Shown here one piece after another: positions 21,532-29,815 of a DNA stretch of 32,822 bases. Every line of letters starts with the position of its first letter. Positions within the stretch are counted from its first letter, which is position 1. This DNA is from DASXTW01 sp046726275. GTDB taxonomy: Bacteria > Actinomycetota > UBA4738. The position numbers and the translations under genes were made by a program. Location of the stretch: NCBI GenBank assembly GCA_046726275.1, contig JBKPAF010000045.1, positions 1 through 32,822 of the forward strand, in the 5' to 3' direction. Below the pieces are notes generated by a model. It saw nothing but the letters and a program-made list of their open reading frames with translations. It searched no databases and had not been told where the DNA came from.

Positions 21532-23553
21532 ATGCCTGAGTTCAAGGTGGAATCCGAGTTCGCGCCGTCGGGGGATCAGCCCAAGGCCATCGAACAACTC
21601 GCCGAGGGAGTCGTCCGCGGGGACGACTACCAGACGCTGCTCGGCGTCACCGGGACCGGGAAGACGTTCACCATGGCCGGGGTGATCGAACGGGTCCAGA
21701 AGCCGACACTGGTCATCGCCCCGAACAAGTCCCTGGCCGCCCAGCTGGCCAACGAGTTCAAGGAGTTCTTCCCCCACAACTCGGTCGAGTACTTCGTGTC
21801 CTATTACGACTACTACCAGCCCGAGGCCTACGTCCCTCAGACCGACACCTACATCGAGAAGGATTCGTCGATCAACGACGAGATCGAGAGACTGCGCCAC
21901 TCGGCTACGTCGTCGCTGTACACCCGTCGGGACGTGATCATCGTCGCTTCCGTGTCCTGCATCTACGGCCTGGGGTCCCCCGAGCAATACGCCGGCACCA
22001 TCCTCCGGGTCATCCAGGGGGTCCCGCTCGATCGAGACTGGGCCATGCAGCGGCTGGTGAATATCCAGTACCACCGGACCAACTCCGACGTGGCCCGAGG
22101 GAGGTTCCGGGTCCGGGGCGACACGCTGGAGGTCCATCCGGCGTACGAGGAGACCATCGTGCGGGTCGAACTGTGGGGCGACTCCGTCGATCGCATCCTG
22201 AGGATGGACCCGGTCACGGGGGAGATCCTCGGCGAGCTCCCCGAGGTGACGATCTACCCGGCCACGCACTACGTGGCCACCGACGATCGGCTCCATGCAG
22301 CCGTCGAAGGCATCGAGAGCGAGCTCCAGGTTCAGCTGGCCAAGCTCGAAGCCGGCAACAAGCTCCTGGAGGCGCAGCGCCTGCGGATGCGGACCAACTA
22401 CGACCTCGAGATGCTGCGCGAGGTGGGGTTCTGCAGCGGGATCGAGAACTACAGTCGCCACCTCGACGGCAGGTCTCCCGGCGAGGCGCCGTACACGCTG
22501 CTGGACTACTTCCCGAACGACTGGCTCTGCGTGATCGACGAGAGCCACGTCACCGTCCCGCAGCTCCATGGAATGTACGAGGGAGACATGTCCCGCAAAC
22601 GGACCCTGGTCGAGTTCGGGTTCCGGCTCCCGTCAGCCTTGGACAATCGCCCGCTCCGGTTCGACGAGTTCACGGAGAAGGTGAACCAGGTGGTGTTCAT
22701 GTCCGCGACGCCGGGACCGTACGAGCTCCGGGAGAGCAGGCAGGTCGTCGAGCAGATCGTCCGCCCAACCGGGCTCATCGATCCTGAGGTCGAGATCCGC
22801 CCGACCAAGGGCCAGGTGGACGACCTGATCGAGGAGATCCGCAAGCGGACTGAGCAGGGCGACCGGATCCTCGTGACCACCCTGACCAAGAAGATGGCCG
22901 AGGACCTCACCGACTACCTGATCGAGATGGGCCTGCGGGTCCGCTACCTCCACTCGGAGATCGACACGATCCAGCGGATCGAGATCCTCCGCGACCTCCG
23001 CCTGGGCGAGTTCGACGTCCTGGTGGGGATCAACCTTCTCCGGGAGGGGCTCGACCTTCCCGAGGTCTCGCTGGTGGCGATCCTGGACGCGGACAAGGAG
23101 GGATTCCTCCGGAGCGAGACGTCACTGATCCAGACCATCGGCCGGGCGGCCCGCAACGTCGAGGGCAAAGTGTTGATGTACGCCGACACGGTGACGGACT
23201 CCATGAGGCACGCGATCTCCGAGACGAATCGCCGGCGCAAGATCCAGATGGAATACAACCAGGAGCACGGCATCGATCCGCAGACGATTCGGAAAAAGGT
23301 CTCGGATATCCTCCTGGCCCTGCAGGGCGATCCCAGTCGCCGGCCCCTGACACCGGAGCGGTCAAGGCGGAGGCGGCGGGTCGACCTTCCCGAGATGCCC
23401 AGGGAGGAACTGGAGCGGCTCATCCAGAGCCTGGAGGAAGAGATGCACGAGGCCGCCCGGGACCTTCGGTTCGAGTACGCGGCCAGGCTTCGCGACGAGG
23501 TCCAGGAGTACCGGAGGGAGCTCTCCGCGATGAAGGAAGCCGGCGTTCGGTGA
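21532..23553 (+). CDS. uvrB: Excinuclease ABC subunit B
   Basis: This 673-residue helicase-like protein verifies DNA damage in nucleotide excision repair. It begins with EFAPSGDQPKAIEQL, then Walker A GVTGTGKTFT, the beta-hairpin region SYYDYYQPEAYVPQTDTYIE that clamps DNA, the Walker B-type VIDESHVTVPQL, helicase motif SATPGPYE, and LREGLDLPEVS with IGRAARN in domain 3. The C-terminal UVR motif (LEEEMHEAARDLRFEYAARL, residues about 630-665) contacts UvrC. The frame is open upstream to an ATG at 21409, but that part overlaps the divergent lipoprotein gene. No LexA box was seen before it. Confidence 0.97.
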   Translation: MPEFKVESEFAPSGDQPKAIEQLAEGVVRGDDYQTLLGVTGTGKTFTMAGVIERVQKPTLVIAPNKSLAAQLANEFKEFFPHNSVEYFVSYYDYYQPEAYVPQTDTYIEKDSSINDEIERLRHSATSSLYTRRDVIIVASVSCIYGLGSPEQYAGTILRVIQGVPLDRDWAMQRLVNIQYHRTNSDVARGRFRVRGDTLEVHPAYEETIVRVELWGDSVDRILRMDPVTGEILGELPEVTIYPATHYVATDDRLHAAVEGIESELQVQLAKLEAGNKLLEAQRLRMRTNYDLEMLREVGFCSGIENYSRHLDGRSPGEAPYTLLDYFPNDWLCVIDESHVTVPQLHGMYEGDMSRKRTLVEFGFRLPSALDNRPLRFDEFTEKVNQVVFMSATPGPYELRESRQVVEQIVRPTGLIDPEVEIRPTKGQVDDLIEEIRKRTEQGDRILVTTLTKKMAEDLTDYLIEMGLRVRYLHSEIDTIQRIEILRDLRLGEFDVLVGINLLREGLDLPEVSLVAILDADKEGFLRSETSLIQTIGRAARNVEGKVLMYADTVTDSMRHAISETNRRRKIQMEYNQEHGIDPQTIRKKVSDILLALQGDPSRRPLTPERSRRRRRVDLPEMPREELERLIQSLEEEMHEAARDLRFEYAARLRDEVQEYRRELSAMKEAGVR

Positions 23554-23569
23554 CGAGTACTCCGCCTGC

Positions 23570-24658
23570 ATGACCGTCCTCGCCGTCAGGGCGCCTCTGG
23601 CGTGGCTCGGCCCTGGTCGCCTCATCGAAGACGCACTGGTCATCCTGGACGGGGGACGCATCGCCTTCGCGGGGTCGGCCCTCGAGCTGGGGGTGGCCGT
23701 CGCAGGTGAGCGGGGACGGGAGACGCTTTCCGGCCAGCCGGCTCCACCCGACCCGGATCAGGAGCTCCACGTCGACGGGTTCGTCATGCCCGGGGTCGTG
23801 GACCGGCACGTTCACATCGGGTTGTCCGACCCGGGCTCGGTCGTGCGGGGCGGGGTGACCGCCGTTCGCGATCTGGGGTGGCCGCTGGAGGCGGTGCTCC
23901 CGCTGGCGGACGCCTCCGAGAGCCCCTCGTTCAACGGCCCTTTGATCCGGGCCGTCGGCCCCATGATCACGTGCCGTGGTGGGTACCCCACTCGGTCGGG
24001 CTGGGCTCCCGCCGGGACCGGCATGGAGGTGGACGGTCCCCATGAGGCCGCAGTCGCCACCGGGGAGTGTCTGGACCGGAGCGGAGTCCCGGTGGTCAAG
24101 GTGGCCCTGAATTCGGACGCGGGCCCCACGCTCTCTGACGAGGAGCTCCTGACCGTGTGCGACACGGCGCACGGACGGGAGGCCATCGTGACCGCGCACT
24201 GTCAGGGGAAGGGTCAGGTGGAGCGGGCACTGGGGGCGGGCGTCGACGAGCTCGCGCATGCGCCGTGGACCGAACGACTCTCTGAAGACACGATCTCCGC
24301 GCTGGCCGGAAAGGTGCGCATCGTCTCGACCCTCGACATCCACTCGTTCGGGCGCGATACCCCTGAGCTCCGCACCGCCACCGAGAACCTGAGCCGGTTC
24401 CTCCAGGGCGGTGGGCGGGTCGTCTACGGGACCGACCTGGGCAACGGCCCGATCCCCGCCGGGATCCACCCCGGGGAGGCAGAGCATCTCCACCGAGCCG
24501 GAATGTCGGCCGAGCAGGTCCTGGAAGCGCTCACGTTCCGACCCCTTGCCGACGGGGAGCCGGCGGATCTGATCGCCCTGGAGGCGAATCCTCTGGAGGA
24601 CCTCTCCGCCCTGGATCAGGTCCGTCTGGTCATCCGCGCCGGCCGCCCGGTTCGCTGA
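23570..24658 (+). CDS. Metal-dependent amidohydrolase family protein
   Basis: This 362-residue TIM-barrel hydrolase starts 16 nt after uvrB. The complete ligand set of a binuclear amidohydrolase is visible: HVH at residues 80-82 (VVDRHVHIG), Lys177 (VVKVAL) as candidate carboxylated lysine, His210 (TAHCQG), His230 (ELAHAPW) and the catalytic Asp289 (YGTDLGNG). N-terminal beta strands (LVILDGGRIAFAG) and the closing LADGEPADLIALEANPLED with RLVIRAGRPV form the usual beta-sandwich. It resembles the imidazolonepropionase and Xaa-Pro dipeptidase-like branch, but the substrate is unknown. Close spacing suggests co-transcription with uvrB. Confidence 0.88.
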   Translation: MTVLAVRAPLAWLGPGRLIEDALVILDGGRIAFAGSALELGVAVAGERGRETLSGQPAPPDPDQELHVDGFVMPGVVDRHVHIGLSDPGSVVRGGVTAVRDLGWPLEAVLPLADASESPSFNGPLIRAVGPMITCRGGYPTRSGWAPAGTGMEVDGPHEAAVATGECLDRSGVPVVKVALNSDAGPTLSDEELLTVCDTAHGREAIVTAHCQGKGQVERALGAGVDELAHAPWTERLSEDTISALAGKVRIVSTLDIHSFGRDTPELRTATENLSRFLQGGGRVVYGTDLGNGPIPAGIHPGEAEHLHRAGMSAEQVLEALTFRPLADGEPADLIALEANPLEDLSALDQVRLVIRAGRPVR

Positions 24659-24726
24659 TTGGCAAGGGCCGCTCCCGCTCGAAACGCTTATGCGTATGGC
24701 ATCCTGTAGGTGAGAGGCGGGTTCGG

Positions 24727-25344
24727 GTGAAACGTCGTCACAGACACTCGATGATGGTGTTCGGCGCGGGGGTCATGGCCGTGCTCGCGGCCTGCACGTC
24801 CAACTCCTCGCCGCCCAGGCCGGTATCGACGTACACGCCGCTGGGGGGGTCCACCAGCGGGGGAGACGCGGTCGCTCCCGCACCGGGAGTGCAGGGCGGG
24901 AAATCCTACCTGTTCCGAGTGGATCGTCCGCCGGTGTCGGTTCGGCCGGCGAGCATCAAGTTGGCGGACCTCGTCGGCAACATCGACGGGCTGGGGACGG
25001 CGGGGCTTCCCTCGACTCAAGGAGCCGCGGCGGTGATCCTGGTCGAGGACTCACGAGGGACTCCGTGGGGGACCCTCCTCAGCGAGGCGCAGAGCAAGAT
25101 CTTTCCGGCGTTCGCTGCGGATCAGTCGATGGGAGGATGGCTGATCCTCGTCTCCGATGTGGTCGTTCGCGACCAGAAGGATCCCATCCCCCCGACCGGC
25201 TACCGGTGGGAGCGCGGGGACGTTCGGGCCTATGTCGCGTGTGGGATCCCGACGTCCGGGGCGAACGAATGCAAGAGCGATTTCTTCAGGAAGGCGCAAT
25301 CGGTCGTGCTGGCTGCCCAGGGCTACGTTCCGCGCGGCCGGTAG
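24727..25344 (+). CDS. Hypothetical lipoprotein
   Basis: This 205-residue protein has a lipoprotein signal (a basic MKRRHRH start, then a hydrophobic stretch and lipobox LAAC with Cys23). A Ser/Pro/Gly-rich linker follows, then a domain of about 140 residues beginning near KSYLFRVDRPPVSVRP. That domain has two cysteines (VACGIPTSGANECKSDFF) that could form a disulfide. GTG 24727 has GAGAGG about 10 nt upstream. I do not recognise the domain. Its position among repair genes gives no functional hint. Confidence 0.7.
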   Translation: MKRRHRHSMMVFGAGVMAVLAACTSNSSPPRPVSTYTPLGGSTSGGDAVAPAPGVQGGKSYLFRVDRPPVSVRPASIKLADLVGNIDGLGTAGLPSTQGAAAVILVEDSRGTPWGTLLSEAQSKIFPAFAADQSMGGWLILVSDVVVRDQKDPIPPTGYRWERGDVRAYVACGIPTSGANECKSDFFRKAQSVVLAAQGYVPRGR

Positions 25345-25350
25345 CTCCCG

Positions 25351-26529
25351 TTACAGGATGTCCCGCAGCTCGACGAACAGTCGATCGATGTCGGCTTCGG
25401 TGTTGAAGAAGTGCGGGGAGACTCGGATGCCGTCCCCCCGGCTGTCGGTACAGACGTCCCTGTCCAGCAGGGAGTGGCAGACCTTCGCCGCCTCCTGCCC
25501 CACGCCGATGTTGACCATTCCCCCCCGACGGTTCCGGTCACGGGGAGTTCTGACGGGAAGGCCCGCGTCATCGGCCCCCGCCATGAGGTAGTCGATCAGG
25601 TCCTGCTGGCGCTCCCTGATCGCGCCCGGGCCGACCTCCGTGATGATGTCCAGGCCTCCCTGGGCGATGAAGGCGATGGGGGCGGCCGGGGTCCCGTGTT
25701 CCAGCCGCCTGGCGCTCGGGTGATAGTCCAGGTGCTCCAGGTCGAACGAGAACGGCTCGCGGGTGGCGAACCATCCGGTGACCAGTGGATCGAGGCTCGG
25801 GAGGAGCTCTCTCCGGGCGTACAGGAACGTGAGGCCGGGTCCTCCGCACAACCACTTCAAGACCCCGGTCGTGTAGAAATCGCAGCCCAGGTCGTGCACG
25901 TCGACGGGCACGATGCCGGCGCCGTGGAAGTCGTCGACCATGGACCACGCCCCGGCTTCCCTGGCCATCGCGCAGATCTCCCTGGCGTCGAGCAACGAGC
26001 TCGTTCGATAGAGGACGCGGTTCACGATGACCAGCGCGGTGTCTTCGTCGATCGCCTCGCGATAGGCCTCCAGGGGGATCGTCAGCCCGTCCGGGGACTT
26101 CAGGAACACAACCTCGGCCCCTCGTCGTCGGTGGGCGAGCGAGACGTGGCCGTCGGTGGGGAAATCCAGCTCCGACAGGACGATCTTCCGCCGTTTGGAG
26201 AAATCGATGCAGGACATGACAGCCGCTAGTGCGAGGGAGACGTTCACCGTGATGGCGAGCTCGTCCCGATCGGCGCCGACCATCCCGCCGAAGGTGTCCT
26301 TGAGCCGGCCCATCTGCGGAAAGATGTGATCCATCCACACCGGGTCAGGCGCGCCCTCCGCTGCCCAGATGTCGACGTAGTCCTCCAGGTACCGGCGGGC
26401 TCGCTTGGACACCGGCCCCAGGGACGCGCTGATCAGGTAGGCCTTCCGTTCCAGGACGGGGAACTCGGCCCGATAGCTCTCGACGTCGATAGCCACTTCC
26501 TCGCTCTCCCGCGAGCCGACCTCTTTCAC
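25351..26529 (-). CDS. Aminotransferase class V-fold PLP enzyme, kynureninase-like
   Basis: This 392-residue fold-type I PLP enzyme carries Lys225 in TTGVLKWLCGGPG as the Schiff base lysine; the KWLCGGPG context is characteristic of kynureninase and close relatives. Asp199 and His202 in MVDDFHGAG are placed to hold the pyridine nitrogen and ring. LSELDFPTDGHV and the C-terminal RGGMVNIG and GIRVSPHFFNTEADID are also family-like. No tryptophan-degradation genes are nearby, so it could equally act as a cysteine desulfurase-like or epimerase-type enzyme. GTG 26529 overlaps the stop of the upstream small gene (GTGA), so both are made together. Confidence 0.85.
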   Translation of the reverse strand: MKEVGSRESEEVAIDVESYRAEFPVLERKAYLISASLGPVSKRARRYLEDYVDIWAAEGAPDPVWMDHIFPQMGRLKDTFGGMVGADRDELAITVNVSLALAAVMSCIDFSKRRKIVLSELDFPTDGHVSLAHRRRGAEVVFLKSPDGLTIPLEAYREAIDEDTALVIVNRVLYRTSSLLDAREICAMAREAGAWSMVDDFHGAGIVPVDVHDLGCDFYTTGVLKWLCGGPGLTFLYARRELLPSLDPLVTGWFATREPFSFDLEHLDYHPSARRLEHGTPAAPIAFIAQGGLDIITEVGPGAIRERQQDLIDYLMAGADDAGLPVRTPRDRNRRGGMVNIGVGQEAAKVCHSLLDRDVCTDSRGDGIRVSPHFFNTEADIDRLFVELRDIL

Positions 26530-26807
26530 CCTCTGTGCTTGCTCAGGTAGTCCAGGTACATGGGCCGGAGCGCGTCGGCCAGCTCTCCCTCGTCGGAATG
26601 CATGAAGTCGTCGATCAGCGGGACCAGGTCGCCGACGGCCACGTCCGCTTCCGCTTCTCGGAGGTTGCCCGCCACTGCCTCGGCTACGGGGATCGCCTTA
26701 AGGAGCCTCCATAGGAACCCGACGTCGAACCGGCGCTCTGCCAGCCGGACGGCCCGGTCGTGCAACTCCTTGGACGAGAGCCGATCCAGCTCTTCGAGGG
26801 TTGCCAC
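26526..26807 (-). CDS. Conserved-looking small hypothetical protein, co-operonic with the PLP enzyme
   Basis: This 93-residue soluble protein from GTG 26807 has no signal or membrane segment. It is predicted mainly helical, with ELDRLSSKELHDRAVRLAERR, VGFLWRLLKAIPVAEAVAGN, a short acidic stretch and the end ADALRPMYLDYLSKH. I cannot name the family. TAGTCT lies 7 nt before GTG 26807, which favours it over the in-frame GTG 26813 and further upstream codons. Because it leads the operon and overlaps the PLP enzyme gene by 4 bp, it may be an accessory factor of that enzyme (inference). Confidence 0.7.
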   Translation of the reverse strand: MATLEELDRLSSKELHDRAVRLAERRFDVGFLWRLLKAIPVAEAVAGNLREAEADVAVGDLVPLIDDFMHSDEGELADALRPMYLDYLSKHRG

Positions 26808-26814
26808 GGCCACG

Positions 26815-26820
26815 AGACTA
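26815..26820 (-). promoter_or_regulatory. Putative -10 box of the small gene/PLP enzyme operon
   Basis: Minus-strand TAGTCT lies 7 nt before GTG 26807. Confidence 0.45.
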
Positions 26821-26893
26821 CGGGCGCCGGCCGAGCCCGGCAAGCGACGAGGAGCCGCGGCAGTGTCTCCCCGGGAGTGTTGGAGGCCCCCGC

Positions 26894-26899
26894 TAGAAT
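26894..26899 (+). promoter_or_regulatory. Putative -10 box of uvrA
   Basis: TAGAAT lies 6 nt before GTG 26906. No -35 box is evident and no LexA site is present in the 98 bp between the divergent genes. Confidence 0.5.
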
Positions 26900-26905
26900 G
26901 GCCGC

Positions 26906-29779
26906 GTGGGCACTGACAGGCTTGTAATTCATGGTGCCCGTGAACACAACCTCAAGAACATCACCCTCGATCTTCCCCGGGGACGGCTCATCGTGTTCAC
27001 GGGTCTCTCGGGCTCCGGGAAGAGCTCGCTGGCCTTCGACACGATCTACGCGGAGGGCCAGCGCCGCTACGTGGAGTCGCTGTCCTCCTACGCCCGCCAG
27101 TTCCTGGGACAGATGGAGAAGCCGGACGTCGACTTCATCGAGGGCCTCTCCCCGGCCATCTCCATCGATCAGAAGTCAACGTCCAGGAACCCGCGCTCGA
27201 CCGTCGGGACGATCACCGAGATCTACGACTATCTGAGGGTCCTATATGCCAGGGTGGGCCAGCCCCACTGTCACAAGTGCGGCCGGCCCATCGGGCGGCA
27301 GACCCCGGATCAGATCGTGGATCAGGTCATGCAGCTCCCCGAGGGGACCAGGTTCCAGGTGCTGGCGCCGATCGTCCGAGGTCGCAAGGGGGAATACGAG
27401 CGGTTGCTGGCCGATCTGGGTAGGAAGGGATTTTCCAGGGCCCGCATCGACGGTGAGCTCCATGACCTGTCCGAGAAGATCCGTCTCGACCGCTACTACA
27501 AGCACACCATCGAGGTTGTGGTCGACCGGTTGATTGCCCGGCCCGACATCCGACGGCGCGTGGCCGACTCCATCGAGACCGCCCTCGAGCTCGGCGAGGG
27601 GCTCGCGGCCGTGGCCGTGCAGACGGACGGCCGGGAGGAGGTCGTCAACTTCAGCCAGAAGCTGGCCTGCACGTACGACGGGATCTCCTTCGACGAGCTC
27701 GCCCCGAGGAACTTCTCGTTCAACTCCCCGTATGGCTGCTGCCCGACCTGCAACGGGCTGGGGGTGCGGTTGGAGGTCGACCCGGAGCTGGTCGTGACCG
27801 ACCCCGACCTCTCGATCGAAGAGGGGGTGATCGCCCCGTGGTCAGGCAACCGGCTCGGCTACTGGCAACGACTCCTGGAAGCGGTGGCCCGGGCCCACAG
27901 GGCTTCGACCTCCACCCCTTGGCGGCGCCTTTCCAAGACCGCGCGTGAATCCATCCTGTACGGCACCGACGAGCAGGTCGAGGTGAGCTACCGCAACCGG
28001 TTCGGGCGCCTCCGCTCGTACAGGACGACGTTCGAGGGAGTCATCCCGAACCTCGAGCGTCGTTACTCGGAAGCCGAGTCGGACTCGGCCCGGGAACGTC
28101 TCGAGCAGTACATGCGAGAGGTGCCGTGCCGAGCCTGCAAGGGAGCTCGCCTGCGGCCGGAGAGCCTCGCGGTAACCGTCGGGGGGATCAACATCTGGGA
28201 GCTCACCAGGCGATCGATCAGGGACGAGGTCGTCTTCCTGGACCAACTCCAGCTCACCGAGCGCGAACACATGATCGCGGAGCGCATCCTGAGGGAGATC
28301 CGGTCCCGCCTTCAGTTCCTGCTCGACGTCGGACTGGACTATCTGACCCTGGACCGGGCCTCGGCGACGCTGGCCGGAGGAGAGGCCCAACGGATCCGGC
28401 TGGCCACTCAGATCGGGTCGGGGTTGACCGGGGTGCTGTACGTGCTGGACGAGCCCTCCATCGGGCTACACCAGCGGGACAACCGCCGATTGATCAACAC
28501 GTTGCTCAGGCTTCGGGATCTCGGGAACACCCTGATCGTGGTTGAGCACGACCAGGCGACCATCGACGCCTCGGACCACGTCGTGGACATCGGCCCCGGA
28601 GCGGGGGAGCTGGGAGGCGAGATCGTCTATTCCGGAGCTCTGGACGGGCTGCTTCGAGAGGATCGCTCCCTGACCGGCGCCTACCTGGCAGGCCGGCGTT
28701 CCATCCCGACTCCTCAGGTTCGACGGAAGCCGTCCCACCGGGCGCTTCGGGTCGAAGGCGCCCGCCAGCACAACCTGAAGAACATCGACGTGACCGTCCC
28801 ACTGGGGACGTTCGTCTGCGTCACCGGCGTGAGCGGGTCGGGCAAGTCCACGCTTGTGGAAGAGGTGCTCCACCGAGCCCTCCAGGCCAAGGTGTATCGA
28901 TCGCGAGTCGTGCCCGGGAAGCACAAGCGGCTGGTGGGATGGGAGGAAGTCGACAAGGTCATCAACATCGATCAGTCGCCGATCGGGCGGACGCCTCGGT
29001 CCAACCCGGCCACCTATATCGGCGTGTTCGACCACATCCGCACCCTCTACTCCCAGGTTCCGGAAGCCCGCATCCGCGGCTACACGCCCGGACGGTTCTC
29101 CTTCAACGTTCCGCCGCCTCGGGGAGGGCGGTGCGAAGGCTGCGCCGGGGATGGGCAGATCAAGATCGAGATGCACTTCCTCCCCGACGTGTACGTCACG
29201 TGCGAGGTCTGCAAGGGGAAGAGATATAACCGGGAGACGCTCGAAGTGAAGTACAAGGGCCGATCGATCGCGGACGTGCTGGCCATGAGCGTCGACGAGG
29301 CGCTCGAGTTCTTCCAGAACCTTCCGGTCATCGCCCGTCACCTTCAGACTGTCTCCGACGTGGGGCTGGGCTATATCCGAATGGGCCAACCGGCTCCAAC
29401 GCTGTCAGGCGGCGAAGCGCAGCGTGTGAAGCTGGCCTCGGAGCTGTCGAAGCGGGCGACCGGCCGGACCTTCTACATCCTGGACGAGCCCACCACCGGG
29501 CTGCACTTCGAGGACATCCGGAAGCTCCTGGCGGTGCTCGAGCGGCTGGTCGGGGCGGGGAACTCGGTTCTGGTCATCGAGCACAACCTGGATGTGATCA
29601 AGACCGCTGACTGGATCATCGACCTCGGGCCCGAAGGTGGCGACGCGGGAGGGCAGGTGGTCGTGGCCGGCCCGCCCGAGGAGGTCGCCAGGGACCCGGA
29701 TTCCTATACGGGGATGTCGCTCGCCGGGGTGCTGGGGGTTGAGCGCGAATCGCGTGAACCGGTCGGTGCCCGGGCCTGA
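26906..29779 (+). CDS. uvrA: Excinuclease ABC subunit A
   Basis: This 957-residue DNA damage sensor works as a dimer with UvrB. It has two ABC ATPase modules: Walker A at residues 33-41 (GLSGSGKSS) and about 641-649 (GVSGSGKST, Lys647). The signatures are LAGGEAQRIRLATQ and LSGGEAQRVKLASE, and the Walker B motifs are YVLDEPSIGLH and YILDEPTTGLH. Zinc-binding CxxC pairs appear as CHKCGRP, CPTCNG, CRACKG and CEGCAG with CEVCKG. The UvrB-binding region lies in the first insertion after about residue 120. The length is standard. GTG start with TAGAAT 6 nt upstream. Confidence 0.97.
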   Translation: MGTDRLVIHGAREHNLKNITLDLPRGRLIVFTGLSGSGKSSLAFDTIYAEGQRRYVESLSSYARQFLGQMEKPDVDFIEGLSPAISIDQKSTSRNPRSTVGTITEIYDYLRVLYARVGQPHCHKCGRPIGRQTPDQIVDQVMQLPEGTRFQVLAPIVRGRKGEYERLLADLGRKGFSRARIDGELHDLSEKIRLDRYYKHTIEVVVDRLIARPDIRRRVADSIETALELGEGLAAVAVQTDGREEVVNFSQKLACTYDGISFDELAPRNFSFNSPYGCCPTCNGLGVRLEVDPELVVTDPDLSIEEGVIAPWSGNRLGYWQRLLEAVARAHRASTSTPWRRLSKTARESILYGTDEQVEVSYRNRFGRLRSYRTTFEGVIPNLERRYSEAESDSARERLEQYMREVPCRACKGARLRPESLAVTVGGINIWELTRRSIRDEVVFLDQLQLTEREHMIAERILREIRSRLQFLLDVGLDYLTLDRASATLAGGEAQRIRLATQIGSGLTGVLYVLDEPSIGLHQRDNRRLINTLLRLRDLGNTLIVVEHDQATIDASDHVVDIGPGAGELGGEIVYSGALDGLLREDRSLTGAYLAGRRSIPTPQVRRKPSHRALRVEGARQHNLKNIDVTVPLGTFVCVTGVSGSGKSTLVEEVLHRALQAKVYRSRVVPGKHKRLVGWEEVDKVINIDQSPIGRTPRSNPATYIGVFDHIRTLYSQVPEARIRGYTPGRFSFNVPPPRGGRCEGCAGDGQIKIEMHFLPDVYVTCEVCKGKRYNRETLEVKYKGRSIADVLAMSVDEALEFFQNLPVIARHLQTVSDVGLGYIRMGQPAPTLSGGEAQRVKLASELSKRATGRTFYILDEPTTGLHFEDIRKLLAVLERLVGAGNSVLVIEHNLDVIKTADWIIDLGPEGGDAGGQVVVAGPPEEVARDPDSYTGMSLAGVLGVERESREPVGARA

Positions 29780-29809
29780 TACTGCGCCGGTCGCGCTCCC
29801 GCCTCTGTA

Positions 29810-29815
29810 TAGAAT
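29810..29815 (+). promoter_or_regulatory. Possible -10 box of the repeat-cupredoxin gene
   Basis: TAGAAT (within TGTATAGAAT) overlaps the first ATG (29814) of the gene. If it is the -10 box, translation would have to begin at the in-frame TTG 29826, 10 nt further on. Confidence 0.35.
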
